From Mayamaea pseudoterrestris (taxonomy: Eukaryota; Bacillariophyta; Bacillariophyceae; Sellaphorales; Sellaphoraceae): 64,000 bases of DNA. The first letter of the stretch is position 1, and the number at the start of each line of letters is the position of its first letter. This document shows, piece after piece, positions 52,594 through 63,700 of this stretch. The notes under the pieces were generated by a model that worked only from the letters and a program-made list of their open reading frames with translations, ran no database searches and had not been told where the DNA came from. The position numbers and the translations under genes were made by a program. The stretch spans positions 186,001-250,000 of the forward strand of contig BROI01000009.1 in the NCBI GenBank assembly GCA_027923505.1, in the 5' to 3' direction.

Positions 52594-53481
52594 ATGATGC
52601 AATCCATCGCTCTTTTTGATTCCGTCGTTGTTTCAGAAGAGGATGAATGGGTTGTTCTGCACCCTTCCGGTCCGACCTTAACGGAGTTCGACGACGACCT
52701 CACTTTGGGTGAAGACAACTCGTATGACTATTGCGACGATGCCTTATCGATTCCCTCTACCGCTGGCATTGATATGCAGTTCATCAACGACTTTTTGGGA
52801 AACATCACGTACCGCCCAGCAAAGATGCAAAAGGACATGGACGGCAAGTACGGCGACGAATCTGCTGTTACCAACAACGGCGATCAAACGCACGAGATTA
52901 ACACCTTGCTGGAAGACATCCTCGACACTGTAGTTGCAAGTCAGATACGTTCTCGTCTGAATGAAACGTCGGACAATCAGCACTCAAGGATGATTATGAT
53001 TCCGACCATTGTTAATTGTGATGTGGTAGCTGAGGATTCGGCAGCGGTCGCAGATTCGCTCGGCTTGACTGTGAATCATGAGACCAATATTTCCTACAAG
53101 GACCACTTATCGACAATGTCTCCTTCAATATCTGTAGGACCCAACTTGAGTCCTGGAAAGGTCAACAAATCAAGCTCAGATGCTCCGCTCATGGTGGAAT
53201 TCATTGGTGAAATCTTGGACCAAGCCGCTCAGCGCTCGCGCATCTCTAACAAGAAGCGTCGCAAGCGGCTTAAACTGGGCAAGAAGTTGACTGCCACTGC
53301 CACTGTTACGGCTGTCGGTGCAGGTCCCTCTCATATTTACTGGACAGCTACGTCGAGCAAGAAACATGAAATGGCCCTAAGCATGAACAAGAAACAGGTG
53401 GGCACTGCCGTGCAGGCGATATCCATCTACAGGGAGGAGGTGGCGCTTTCTAACAAGAAAAACAAGAAGTCGTTTCGTTGA
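52594..53481 (+). CDS. Unrecognised protein with acidic front and basic tail
   Basis: No family recognised. From ATG 52594 (context ACCATG) the product is 295 residues, beginning MMQSIALFDSVVVSEEDEWV. The frame stays open upstream to another ATG at 52450, but the extra 48 codons look like translated leader. The front half is acidic with short hydrophobic motifs (EEDEWVVLHP, DMQFINDFLGNITYRP); the tail is strongly basic (NKKRRKRLKLGKK, a bipartite nuclear localisation signal candidate; SNKKNKKSFR at the end). WVVLHP resembles the LIR-type or W-containing short motifs seen in regulators, which is only a guess. It lies immediately downstream of the ACGTCA tandem array, so cAMP/CO2- or light-responsive expression is possible. 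Confidence 0.6.
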   Translation: MMQSIALFDSVVVSEEDEWVVLHPSGPTLTEFDDDLTLGEDNSYDYCDDALSIPSTAGIDMQFINDFLGNITYRPAKMQKDMDGKYGDESAVTNNGDQTHEINTLLEDILDTVVASQIRSRLNETSDNQHSRMIMIPTIVNCDVVAEDSAAVADSLGLTVNHETNISYKDHLSTMSPSISVGPNLSPGKVNKSSSDAPLMVEFIGEILDQAAQRSRISNKKRRKRLKLGKKLTATATVTAVGAGPSHIYWTATSSKKHEMALSMNKKQVGTAVQAISIYREEVALSNKKNKKSFR

Positions 53482-54017
53482 ATTGTTCTTGATTCGCTAT
53501 TGTCGTCTCTTTTGCTCCATCAGTAAACGGAGAAGACAGCCATTCTTCGTCCGTCGCATTGGCGGCCTGCTGATCGTTGCATTTGTAGAAATTAAACGTG
53601 CTGAAACAACCACTGTTATAAAGTAATTGCAGGCGTTCCTAATCCTATATATCATACGAATATTGTAGCTGGAGTTTCGTAAATAGCGTATGCAAGTACT
53701 TGTTTACTCACTGTAAGTTTTCAGTGTTGCTTGGTGGTTTCATGACGCGAACGTCAAAAACCGACGACGACAATGGCCGCTTTCCGCTGGCTGCGCCCGA
53801 AATCTGAGTGCGTCGTTACTATACCATACACTGTTTTGAATTCGACAATCTTTACGTTATCTGCTGCTTCACAAGTGCGAATTGACTATTGAGCGAAACT
53901 CCTATTCGTTTGAATATAAGCGATAAAGCTGGAAATTCAACGGCGACGAAAGCGTTCCGAAAAGTAAATCCATTTCGCTCGCAGCTCGCAGCAATAACGT
54001 CCGCTTGATACAACAAC
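53482..54017. other. Intergenic, no supported gene
   Basis: This 536-bp stretch lies between two plus-strand genes and contains no frame or repeat worth naming. It should include the terminator of the upstream gene and the promoter of the SPRY gene. Confidence 0.4.
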
Positions 54018-54041
54018 ATGAGACGTAACCAGACTTCCCAT

Positions 54042-54089
<48 letters not shown>

Positions 54090-56495
54090 ACAAATTCTCC
54101 ATCTGATTCTCCTGCTTTATCATGCGATGACGGCTCGAATAATAGCTCGCTCGATATTTCCTGGGACGGAACAGACGATAATGGCGAAGCAATTGTTCGC
54201 AACATCGCTTCGTTCATGACCTTAAGCGACGCTGCATCACTGGTTAGTATTGGCGTCGGTACCCATGTTTCAGACGTGACACCAGCGGATTCATGGGCCA
54301 TCGGCTTGGGAATTGACGGAGGAACGACGAACAGCTGGGCTTCGCTCACGACTCCACCAACTCCGGCGTTGGTTGCTGTTTCTCCAGGTGCCACTCCCAG
54401 CATGCCAACGCCATACCATCATCATGCTATTGATCCAACTGACGCTTTTGTCATGTCAAGGTCTCATGGAAACGAAGATTGTGATCAAAGTGGCGAGCAT
54501 TTCAAATACATGCTGCAGGAGCGGAGACGAAAATGGGCGCAAGAAAAGTTGGCTCACGCGGTGTACAGTCATCCACGATCGCTGCGCAGTTTTTGCTTGG
54601 CGGCGTACAAGGCGGCTGATGATATTCGCAATCAGCAAGCAACCGCCAAGGCTAGGGTTGATCCTGAAACCTGGATTGAACCGGCCGAGCCGATCAAGGT
54701 TCGCAGCAAGATGATGGATCGAAAGCAAAGATTTCTGCACGAGGCGGTGGATTTCATTTTTAACAATGTCCCTCTATCCGTCTTTTTGGATGCAGTTGAT
54801 TCTATTGGGAGCATTGCACTGGACACCACATTTGCGTGCTTTACTTTGGTTGGTGCATCGGTGAATGGAATCATGTCGGCTTTGGTGCATTTCATTCACC
54901 TTGTTTGGGACACGGCGACAAGTATTGTCAGCAATCCATTTAAGTTGTTGGAAATGATTATATCACTTCAATTCAATGCCATGGGAAAAACGAGTGAAGT
55001 ACTGGTCAGTGGTATACAGTCTGTTGCGACTGGCGTCGAATCAGCCAGCAGTATTGCGCTGCACAAACTGTCTGCTGCGAACCTTTCCACCAAGGGAGGA
55101 TCAGCCTCTTCCATGGGTCTCGATCGTAGCGGAAACATTAGACGCGGTCGCGGTTCTCTCAATAATGAGCTGAATCGAAAGCTTTTACGCAAGATGAGCT
55201 CCATAAATGACGCGGCTCGTGTTGTTCGATATACAGAAACTAAGGACGATACCGGAGGTCTCACTCGTCACGCGATAAGTCGGACACGACGGATGATGCA
55301 CTACAGCGTGTCTCTTCGGCCATTTGTGGCCACAGTTACTGTCAACCCTAGTGAAGAGCTAACAGCCTTGCTTACCAGCAGTCCGGACCATAGTCCAGAG
55401 AGGCTGCAATTAATTAAAAACAAGTCGGACGATGATGGATCACGAAGTTCGGAGGATGCTCACGGGAGTCCAGTCATTTGCAGCCCGCAGAGCTTTCCTC
55501 CGACGCCTCATTCTCGGCAGATGGTGCTGGCACGGGGGTCTCAGTTTGCTGACGACGTTGTGTTCCTGGCTCGCGATCGACTACGAATTCATGACGGTCT
55601 GGAAAGCGAGAACGAGCGGACGCGGGAGATGGCGCAAGCTCTGAAGGAAGGCAAGCGGCTAGCTATCTTTGACGGCAATGGAGCGCATGGGATTGAGCTC
55701 ACTTGTGGACAGCATATTGCCACAAAGGTAGGGAATATGCACTATGCAAGTACACGAAGCATGGTTCCTGTTTTGCGCAACTGTTACGTTTATTTTGAGA
55801 TTACCATCATGCCTCGGTCGCCCCTCGATCACCTTGCACAGCAAGCGCCATTGACACTTGCCGTTGGTGTCTCAACTGTAGAAATGCCTCCGAACACGCT
55901 GGTAGGAGCTTGGCAAGGCTCAGTTGGTCTATGTACAACGGGACAGATTTTTGTGGCCGGTCAATGGTGTTCACCGCACGATCCATCGATGGGTGCCGAC
56001 AGTTATGGTGCTACTGTTGGCTGTCTGGTGTTCTTGGATGATAGCTCGGCTTTTGAAACTTGGGACGGCGTCATGGTGAATGCATACGTGACGTTTAATA
56101 TCAATGGGCTCTTGGTTCCACCTCCATCTTCAGCAATGGCCATTCCAGGCATTGCGGCGCAGCAAAATAACAATCACAAGCAATACCGGCATGTGTCACA
56201 AAGTCCCTCATTTAGCAATTCGTCTCCATCTGCCTTGGCATCGTCACCACCACTGACGACTGCTGCGCAACCGAATTGGCGCATTGCGGTTCCCAAGACG
56301 ACGACGCAAACACTGCTGGTACCAGCATCCGAAGAATTATACCCGACAGTGACCCTTCAAACGCCATCAACAGCCGTCATGTGTCGGTTCTCGGCGGAAG
56401 ATATGCTTTCCTCGTCGACGCGAGAATCTATTGGTGTGCCTCCTAATGCAATAGTCTACTCGGTGGACGGAACGATGCTTTTTGCTGTGGCATGA
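54018..56495 (+). CDS. SPRY-like domain protein with poly-Ala tract
   Basis: An 825-residue protein. Residues 9-23 are fifteen alanines encoded mainly by GCA. The middle (about 255-330) is a hydrophobic helical block with segments VFLDAVDSIGSIALDTTF and LVHFIHLVWDTATSIVSNPF, which may sit in or on membranes. The C-terminal third has a SPRY/B30.2-like fold: ATKVGNMHYASTRSMV, CYVYFEITIM, LAVGVSTVEMPPNTLVGAW, VGLCTTGQIFVAGQW and VFLDDSSAFETWDG, followed by VNAYVTFNINGLL; these are the strand pattern of SPRY (YFEV...VGVA...GW...SVGY...G). A long Ser/Pro/Gln linker interrupts the last strands. The ATG at 54018 is the first in frame. SPRY domains bind protein partners; the function here is unknown. 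Confidence 0.68.
54042..54083 (+). repeat. (GCA)14 coding microsatellite
   Basis: Fourteen uninterrupted GCA codons, followed by GCG, encode poly-alanine at the N-terminus of the SPRY-like protein. A pure triplet run is prone to length change. Confidence 0.95.
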
Positions 56496-56601
56496 TGGTC
56501 TAGTCACACTGGCAGTAAATTTAATCTTATATTGTATATATATATCATGCATTCGTTAGTACTACCATGCTCATGTGGCGGTGCAGTCATAGATCTAGAG
56601 C

Positions 56602-56723
56602 TGCCGTTTCAATGCAATGGCGCTCCCAGCTCTAGATCCCATAGGCTGCAGATATATTCGGCAGCATCAACAAGGTTGTCAACCAGTCCATTCAGCATTT
56701 ACACGGCATCTTCTGTAGCAACC
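56602..56723 (-). pseudogene. Decayed copy of the HMG-CoA lyase 3' end
   Basis: About 120 bp here repeat the sequence at 56744-56897, which is the 3' coding end of the neighbouring HMG-CoA lyase. Shared blocks include GCCGTTTCAATGCAATGG, CCCAGCTCTAGATC, GCTGCAGATATATTCGGCAG and CAGTCCATTCAGCAT. The copy has lost about 27 bp from its middle and carries scattered changes, so it is a partial tandem duplication now non-coding, situated after the stop of the intact gene. Confidence 0.85.
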
Positions 56724-57773
56724 TTAATCGTTGATTTTAAGCGGCCGTTTCAATGCAATGGCTCTCCCAGCTCTAGATCTCGTCTCTCTTCCCAGTACGC
56801 TGCAGATATATTCGGCAGCATCCACAAGCTTGTCTACGTCAACTCCAGTTTCCACTCCCAGTCCATTCAGCATATACACGGCATCTTCAGTAGCAACATT
56901 GCCAGTAGCTCCTTGCGCGTACGGACACCCGCCAAGCCCAGCAACAGATGCATCAATGGTTCGAATGTTTCGCTCCATTGATACCAATATGTTCGCCAGT
57001 CCTTGTCCGTAGGTGTCATGGAAGTGGACCGCTAGTTTGTCGTCGTTTGTGCTGTCATTTACGCCCAACGCGTTTTGAACGTCACGGAGCATCGTCAGGA
57101 CGGATGCTGGCGTTCCAACCCCAGTAGTATCACCAAGAGATACTTGGTGGCAACCCATTTCTAGCAGCTGCAGCGTCACCTCTGTGACTCGCGACGGAAG
57201 AATTAGACCATCGTATGGACAACCAATGACACATGATACGTAGCCTCGAATCTTCACATCCGTCTCCGGTGGCAGCTGGTCCACTACAACTTTAAAGCGT
57301 TGAATGGCTTCGTCGCAGCTGCAATTCAAATTTTTCTGGCTAAATCCCTCACTAGCAGACGCGAAAATGGCAATTTCATCGGCTTGGGCTTGAAGGGCCA
57401 ACTTTAGGCCTCGTATATTGGGTACGAGACAGCTTAACGTGAGTTGGTCATTCGTGTTCGTTGATAACTCGCCACCCATTCTCCATCGATTGAGAGCCTT
57501 CATCACGTGCATACTGTCAGCCATGGAAGGAACCCATTTTGGAGAAACAAAACTCCCTACTTCAATGTGATCCAGGCCAGCCTGATGCAGCTTTTGTATG
57601 AAATGAACCTTTTGTTCGGTCGTGACGAATGCCGATTCGTTCTGCAAGCCATCACGCGGGCCAACTTCAACAATCTGCACAGACGACGGGCTTTGAACCA
57701 CTGTTTTGAGTGATAATGATCTTTTAAAAAGAGCAGATGTCCTTTCATGCAGAATGTATCGAGCAATCCCCAT
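56724..57773 (-). CDS. Hydroxymethylglutaryl-CoA lyase
   Basis: Cleaves HMG-CoA to acetyl-CoA and acetoacetate, the last step of leucine breakdown, in mitochondria. The 349-residue product has a basic leader (MGIARYILHERTSALFKRSL). The TIM barrel begins VEVGPRDGLQNE (metal Asp and catalytic Arg), then VGSFVSPKWVPSM, GCHQVSLGDTTGVGTP, VHFHDTYGQGL (metal His pair) and the signature GLGGCPYAQGATGNVATED with the active-site Cys. The tail ETRSRAGRAIALKRPL is close to that of homologues; the last residues KIND replace the usual end and abut the duplicated copy described separately. Intronless. The ATG at 57773 is the first in frame and a TACCGGTA site lies 67 bp upstream. Confidence 0.95.
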   Translation of the reverse strand: MGIARYILHERTSALFKRSLSLKTVVQSPSSVQIVEVGPRDGLQNESAFVTTEQKVHFIQKLHQAGLDHIEVGSFVSPKWVPSMADSMHVMKALNRWRMGGELSTNTNDQLTLSCLVPNIRGLKLALQAQADEIAIFASASEGFSQKNLNCSCDEAIQRFKVVVDQLPPETDVKIRGYVSCVIGCPYDGLILPSRVTEVTLQLLEMGCHQVSLGDTTGVGTPASVLTMLRDVQNALGVNDSTNDDKLAVHFHDTYGQGLANILVSMERNIRTIDASVAGLGGCPYAQGATGNVATEDAVYMLNGLGVETGVDVDKLVDAAEYICSVLGRETRSRAGRAIALKRPLKIND

Positions 57774-58223
57774 TGTTAGGTTAGACTACGGTAGCGTGTG
57801 TACGAGTGTGGCAGCATGCAATCGCGGCGAAAAAATAATTACCGGTAAGACACTGAATGAGTGATCGAAACAACACATTTCTGAAAGTGACTCGTCTCAC
57901 TTTCTTTCGCACGACGGATCACTCCTGGCTCTCCCGGCATCGTCCAGAAGCGACTTGCACACAACCATCCCCATCTCCAGCAGTAAATCTTGCGCCGATT
58001 TCCAAGGCAGCACGTAGTGCCACATTGTTTGTTCAAAAGTACGAGGAAAACGTTATTTCAATTGCGAGGCTATCGTCGGTTTCGTTCAAATAACGAAAGT
58101 CTCTCGATATCTTCTGAACACTGCTATGAGTATGTTTTTACGTTTCAACTATAACGGATCCGATGTTTTTCAATAAAGGCACGGTATCCAAACGCATCAT
58201 TGAAATTAAAGGGGAAAACCACC
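57774..58223. other. Intergenic, HMG-CoA lyase promoter side
   Basis: This 450-bp stretch holds the lyase promoter. Short frames on both strands (for example 57857-58093) have no recognisable product. Confidence 0.4.
57840..57847. promoter_or_regulatory. TACCGGTA palindrome (site 7)
   Basis: Exact palindrome 67 bp upstream of the HMG-CoA lyase ATG (57773). Confidence 0.45.
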
Positions 58224-58397
58224 ATGCCACTCTTCTATCGATCAACTGTTTCAGCATTGTGGTACGAAAAATTGTTGTTCACAGTCAGTCCCCACGGACC
58301 GGTTCCAGCTTATCCTGCTTTGGTGGTTCGGACAGCACGTACTCTCGTCGACGACAAGCACTGGGGTTTTGTCCAACAAATCATGCAAGACTGGTAG
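58224..58397 (+). CDS. Candidate 57-residue protein
   Basis: A small frame with good start context (CACCATGCC) encoding MPLFYRSTVSALWYEKLLFT and ending FVQQIMQDW. The aromatic, compact composition looks like a small mitochondrial or membrane-associated subunit, but no family was recognised and the length gives little statistical support. The same frame extends upstream to ATG 58200. Confidence 0.3.
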   Translation: MPLFYRSTVSALWYEKLLFTVSPHGPVPAYPALVVRTARTLVDDKHWGFVQQIMQDW

Positions 58398-59265
58398 CTC
58401 TAATGCCGTCGGGGAGCATTACAGAACCGCCAATTAGCTGATTCCGAATTGCCTCGCCCGATGTGCAGCTGGGATCTGAGATCGATTTAAACTCCCCAGC
58501 AAATGCAACTCGACTACGCCAAGGGTAACACTCCATGTGACCACGTATTGCTAGAGACATGTATCCTCATCGAGACAAAAGACGATCAGTCTTTTGGACA
58601 TGCGCGATCCCACACAACGAGCAACATTACTGTTCTTCCATTGTGTTGTGGCACGTCACAAGGCTGAGCCAACTAATGCCAATTTTCATTCTTTCATCAA
58701 ACATGGATCCGTCATGGCTCGCGACTATAACATGCGGTGAATATTCTTTTGACGAAAGGATACGAGCCACGCCAACGTGACAATTCCCTCGCGACTTGCG
58801 ACTGCTCAAGCCATCATGCACGAGTAGGATTCTATCGCCATAACGGAGCGCATGGATGAGTCTTTGGCCACTCTGCAAATACTCGTCGATCTATCCGCGG
58901 CGGACTTCCTGTACCTTGATGCTAAGCCTTTGGAACTTTGATGACGGGGCAAGCAAGAAGCGACGCTTTACACCCAGGAATGCGAGCATACTTCGATTCA
59001 GATCTTTGGCACTTTGCGCCATACGAGGTTGCCATTCAATCGCTGGATCCGACGAATTGACACAATAGGCAGCCGTCTATTTGCGGCATCGCTACGCATG
59101 TTCCATCTTGCACAGGCTGTAGCTCACACCTCTTCACTCGGCGGGATATCATGGCGCCCGAATAAAACGACAAAATGTGTCATTAATGACAGCGGTTGTG
59201 GTCTCGACTGACTTACGTTTGTGGGACGAAGCATAGTGATGACAAGCTATTTCTAATAGTTTTGT
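58398..59265. other. Intergenic, no supported gene
   Basis: Almost 870 bp with only short frames in both directions; none has an ATG start plus a recognisable product. The minus frame at 58627-58878 (GDRILLVHDGLSSRK) is the longest that looks at all protein-like. It may hold an old gene remnant. Confidence 0.35.
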
Positions 59266-60348
59266 TTAATCGTCGCCAAATTTCTCGTCGACGCGGATGG
59301 AATCATTCTCAGAGCGGGCTCCGTCGTCGTCGCTCTCGTCAAATTCTAATTCTTCCATCATACGATAAAGCAACGTCGCGGCATCGCCGGCGCGTTGCCG
59401 TCGCTGACTATCTGTCATACTTCCGGCTCGGCTCGTCTCTCGAATCTGCGCAGCTTGTTTCAAAGTGCACTCCATGGCATTGAATATCTTTTCTTCGTAG
59501 CGCTCGCGGTCTTGGTTGGCTTTTAAATTCGGATCCGCACCGTCTTTCGGTATAGGGATAAGAGTGTCCGCTTCAAACTCCGCCATGAGTTCTTGCCGCG
59601 CCAATTCCTCTCGCACTCTATCTATCTCCGTCGATGGATCGATTGTAGCATCACTAATGGTAGGAAAATTTCTTGGATCCGGAGGTTCGTACTCATTGAC
59701 ATAGCAGTCGCCGATGACTGATTCATCCTGCTGATACGATATTTTTAGCCCAACCTCCTCCTCCGTCTTCTTCGGTGCCATGACAGCAGACGACCACACC
59801 GTCCCACGAATCGTCTCTACAATTCTAGCAAAGCCTTCTTTATCCCGATCGTCATGGCCTTGATTGATGTCCAAGAGATTGCATTCAACGTACTCGTATC
59901 CGCGGTCAAGACACCAATGAATACGTCTAGCGTATTCATGTTCGTATTGCTTCGAGACAATGTACGCCTCCGGCAATGGCTCAGATGACACAGCCACGCA
60001 TAACCGAAGCAGCTCACCAGCAGAGGCATTATTAGCTTTAGCACTGACAGCAGCGTGATGGATGGCGGCCAGCGAATCAAATGAATACTGCGATGCAACC
60101 AGATCGTTGGGGAAAACTAGTATGATGCCATCTTCCTTCCATGTATCACGACTATCGCTGATTCTTCCTGTGTATTCCAATCTTACTTCGGCTTGAAAGT
60201 ATCGATTGGCAATCTTAAAGCCATGTTTTGTTTGTACCTTGGGCGAGCCGTCGGCGGCGAGAAACGACAAAAGCGCCTCGCGAAGTTGCAGGGTCTCAGG
60301 CGCTTCTGCAGGACCGATGCGCAAGATTGATGTACAGGAAGGTGACAT
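59266..60348 (-). CDS. AAGAB/IRC6-like adaptin chaperone
   Basis: A 360-residue protein matching alpha/gamma-adaptin-binding protein p34 (AAGAB), which guides AP-1 and AP-2 assembly in the cytosol. The Rossmann-like core shows DGIILVFPNDLVASQYSFDS, LRLCVAVSSE, then HEYARRIHWCLDRGYEYVEC and EGFARIVETIRGTVWSSAVM; the last two are the conserved p34 pattern (W/C-x-D-x-G-F/Y-E-x-V-E ... R-I-x-E-A-L-x-x-x-x-W). The C-terminal half is acidic and ends in a helical segment with DAATLLYRMMEELEFDE, comparable to the p34 C-terminal helix. The upstream frame reaches a TTG; the ATG at 60348 (MSPSCTSIL) is used. An AP-4 sigma-like subunit lies in the same window at 63812-63965. Confidence 0.6.
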   Translation of the reverse strand: MSPSCTSILRIGPAEAPETLQLREALLSFLAADGSPKVQTKHGFKIANRYFQAEVRLEYTGRISDSRDTWKEDGIILVFPNDLVASQYSFDSLAAIHHAAVSAKANNASAGELLRLCVAVSSEPLPEAYIVSKQYEHEYARRIHWCLDRGYEYVECNLLDINQGHDDRDKEGFARIVETIRGTVWSSAVMAPKKTEEEVGLKISYQQDESVIGDCYVNEYEPPDPRNFPTISDATIDPSTEIDRVREELARQELMAEFEADTLIPIPKDGADPNLKANQDRERYEEKIFNAMECTLKQAAQIRETSRAGSMTDSQRRQRAGDAATLLYRMMEELEFDESDDDGARSENDSIRVDEKFGDD

Positions 60349-60706
60349 AGTCAACGTATGCAGATAATCTTCTACCGGTGACTGCTATGATACAGATTTG
60401 CTAGCCTCCGTGTAAAAATTATGCCCCACCATTTTTTTGACAGCGCCATGGTGGAAGCACCACAAACACGATCGACATTGTTTGTAAACTAGCCAATCAA
60501 AACCTTCCAATGCGTCACATCGAACGCCAATGAGTAATTTTTGCTTCGATGGAGCGGACGCACCACGGACGTCATTCCCTCGCCATGGCGACGACGTGAT
60601 AACACAAACATCACATTCGATCGCGAGAAGATGCCCTTTGGTCTTCGGTGTCCAAGCGAGAGACTTTAGCGACGCTTTACAAGCATTGTATATATTCGAC
60701 ATCATC
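60349..60706. other. Divergent intergenic region
   Basis: This 358-bp stretch separates the AAGAB-like gene from the phosphatase gene. The latter's frame continues into it to an upstream ATG at 60530, so part may be coding. TACCGGTG, a near match to the palindrome, lies about 24 bp from the AAGAB-like ATG. Confidence 0.4.
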
Positions 60707-63700
60707 ATGAACAAGTATCTATACGGGGAGCGGCAGAGAAGGTTTCATTTCCTCGTCGCTGTAGCGTCCATTTCTATTTGCTGCCATGTTTCCAATGGGT
60801 GGATTAGCTCATATCCGAACGATCGAGCCAGAGCACACTTGGACAATTACCGAATAAAAGCTTCAAACTTTCCTTTAAACAATGATAAGAAAGCCAAGAT
60901 TGCCAATTGTGACTCTTCTCGGATTGACGACGACGACGACGATGGATTCAGAATAGATTCACAAGCTGAACGGTCTGAAGTCGACGGACAATGGCCGTTG
61001 TTGTCCCAAATCCAAGTTAACAATAAACAAATACGCACCAATGACAATAAAGGAAGTCGAAAAAAGCCAAAAGATTTCATTGAAAGGAGCAAGACTCGAA
61101 TAAAGGCGAAGCCTCTGCCTATATATTTTACTTCTACATCAAATTCATTTCAGCAGCGGCCGGCTTCCGCTTCGTACTCTTCATTGCTGCCTCCAATCCG
61201 GCCTTCCGAACTTTATCCAACCGACAAAAAACAAGCTAATGGCGACGGGTCGCAGACTAGCAGCGGACTCAGTTCATGGGAAGACTTTCTTGGTGTCTCG
61301 GTCGCGGATGCCACCCACAAGCGGTCTTTTCCCAAGGAAACCGCATTACGTTCAAGCGACACGTCAGCTATAAGTATGGATCTATTAAATTCTACCGGTC
61401 GTCAAAGCTTATTTGTTACGGCAAAAGGAAAACCCAACAATCGCACCAAAACGCGGCTGCGAGCAAATGCACAGCACAGGCAGCAACGTCAGGCATCGTT
61501 GGATGGCGTCTTACCAGTGTCGGACTTATTTTATCGATCGCCCGGACATGAAAGCCCCAATGATAGCTACAAAAAGCAAGATACACAATTAATTGATGGA
61601 GTTTTACCCGTTTCTGACTTGTTCTATCGGTCCGGCAGCAACAACACGGATCGGATAATTGCAGGAGGACAAGCCGGCGACGCAACAGCGACTACAGGAA
61701 AGCGTATTAGTGGTAGACCCAAACGAGGCGCTTCAAGTAACCAACAACCAACATTGCCATTGTCATTTGATCCATCTTTATCAACTAGTAAGAAACAGCG
61801 AGATCGCAAAGTGGTGCGGCGTGGAATGGAAATGTTGGTAGGAGGCGTAAGCATCAATGCTGATCCTCCTCAACGCTCGTTGGAATTGTCATACCAGGCT
61901 GATTCTGACGATTGGGCATCTGTCATTACGCTGAATACACTTGATTTTGGACCATTTCTTCATGCCGATTCTGTCAAAAAAATGTCGCAGCTGGAACGAG
62001 CCATATATTGCGAGCACTGGGTCCACGCTGCAATTAAATGGAAAGTCTGCCCAAGTGATTTACAAGAAATTGTTGAGTCGCATACTCTGAGGCACGCGGA
62101 AGCGAAAAAAGGAGTGAGTGGTATTGATACTGCTAAAAATTCCGACGATACTATTATGTTGTCGGGTACGGAGTTTGCGAACGCGGAGCAGCAACAATCT
62201 GTTCGCGAAAGTCAAGAAGTTAAAATCGGAACTTGGTTCCCGCACGAGATGGATCTTGAATCGTTTTTTAGAAATGTTGAGCAGCATTTTCTAGAGGACA
62301 CAACGAAGAGTCGTGCCATTGTGGACACGGGTCGGGAGTTGCCAAAGGGATTTGGAAAGTTGGCTGTTCAAGATCGGAAGGCATTAAAGAAATGTCAGAA
62401 AAATGAGCTTTTCGAGGCTAGATTTGGCTTGTCTAATAAGTTTTCCGTTGCTCGCGAAGATCTTGTATCGGGACTTAAACAAGATGGAATAAGTCCCATT
62501 GAAAACGTTTACTTAAAGGCGTTTCTCATGATGATTGGCGAACTAGAGGATTTCCATGCACTGCTTACTAACTTTACGTTGACTGACCAGGGAGACGGCG
62601 TCACAGCCATAAATGCGGAGTTTAGTGTGAGCAACCTCCGTCTAATGACTGGCACCGAGATGCAACGCCGATTGAAGCGGATGGGTGCTGCATTCGAGGC
62701 TGCAACAGACAGTGGTTATTTTCAGATCCTCGTTGCTAGAGCCGCTAAATCAGAGACGGGTTGGTCGGAACGCGTGCGCAATCAGGTGGTTAACGAATGT
62801 TTGCTTGCTGATGACGACCTCGACGAAAGTGAGGACGACTATGTGCTTAAGGATATGACAACAAAGAACTATTCCATCGGTGAAAGGAATGAGGTTACTA
62901 ATGGAGTATGGAACCAAACAGAAGATGACGGTCGGTTTTCTGTACAATCTCCAAGCAACGCTACCCAGGCACCTTACGGGGGCAGGCTCGGTTCGCAGCT
63001 TCTTCACGCTGTTGTCGAGCACGCGAAGGAACACCAGCCAAAAGTGATCGCGATTGGCGATGTCCACGGTTGCGCTGATGAGCTACAAGATCTTTTACGG
63101 GAGTGCGACTATAGACCAGGAGATCTAGTTGTTTTACTGGGAGATCTTGTGTGCAAAGGTCCTAGCAGCATCGCCGTCGTGGAGATGTCTCGAGAAATCG
63201 GCGCAGTCGCGATTTGCGGAAATCATGACTTTGAAATGAGACGGTGGCAGAAGGCCATCGATTCAGGAGTCGAGCGCCCTGCGATCGGTACCGAACACTT
63301 CCATATTGCCACACGCCTCTCCAAAGCTTGTTTGGCATGGGTGACTAACTTGCCTTGGTACATTTCAAGCAAGGAACTGGGCGCACTCTTCGTTCACGCT
63401 GGTTTTGTGAGTGGCATTCGACTTGCGAAACAGAATCCGCGCCTCATGACGAACATGAGGTCTATTTTGCCGGATGGAACTGTCACATCCAAATTTTTCA
63501 ATAATTGGCCTTGGGCGAGACTTTGGGATGGCCCTCAGACTGTCTACTTTGGTCACGATGCTGATCGGGGACTGCAACAATATGAGCACGCTATCGGACT
63601 AGACACTGGGTGCGTTTATGGTGGACGCTTGACTGCGTGTATACTTCCCGAGAAGCGACTTGTCAGCGTGAGTGCCAGGAGGGAATACTTCAAGTATCGA

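Noticed and set aside
57857-58093. Plus-strand frame of 78 codons
   Set aside because: Basic, Ser/Thr-rich product with no motif, directly in the promoter region of the HMG-CoA lyase.
58856-59211. Plus-strand frames considered as a prolyl-hydroxylase-like remnant
   Set aside because: A few suggestive residues lie in different frames and no iron-binding HxD...H set can be read.
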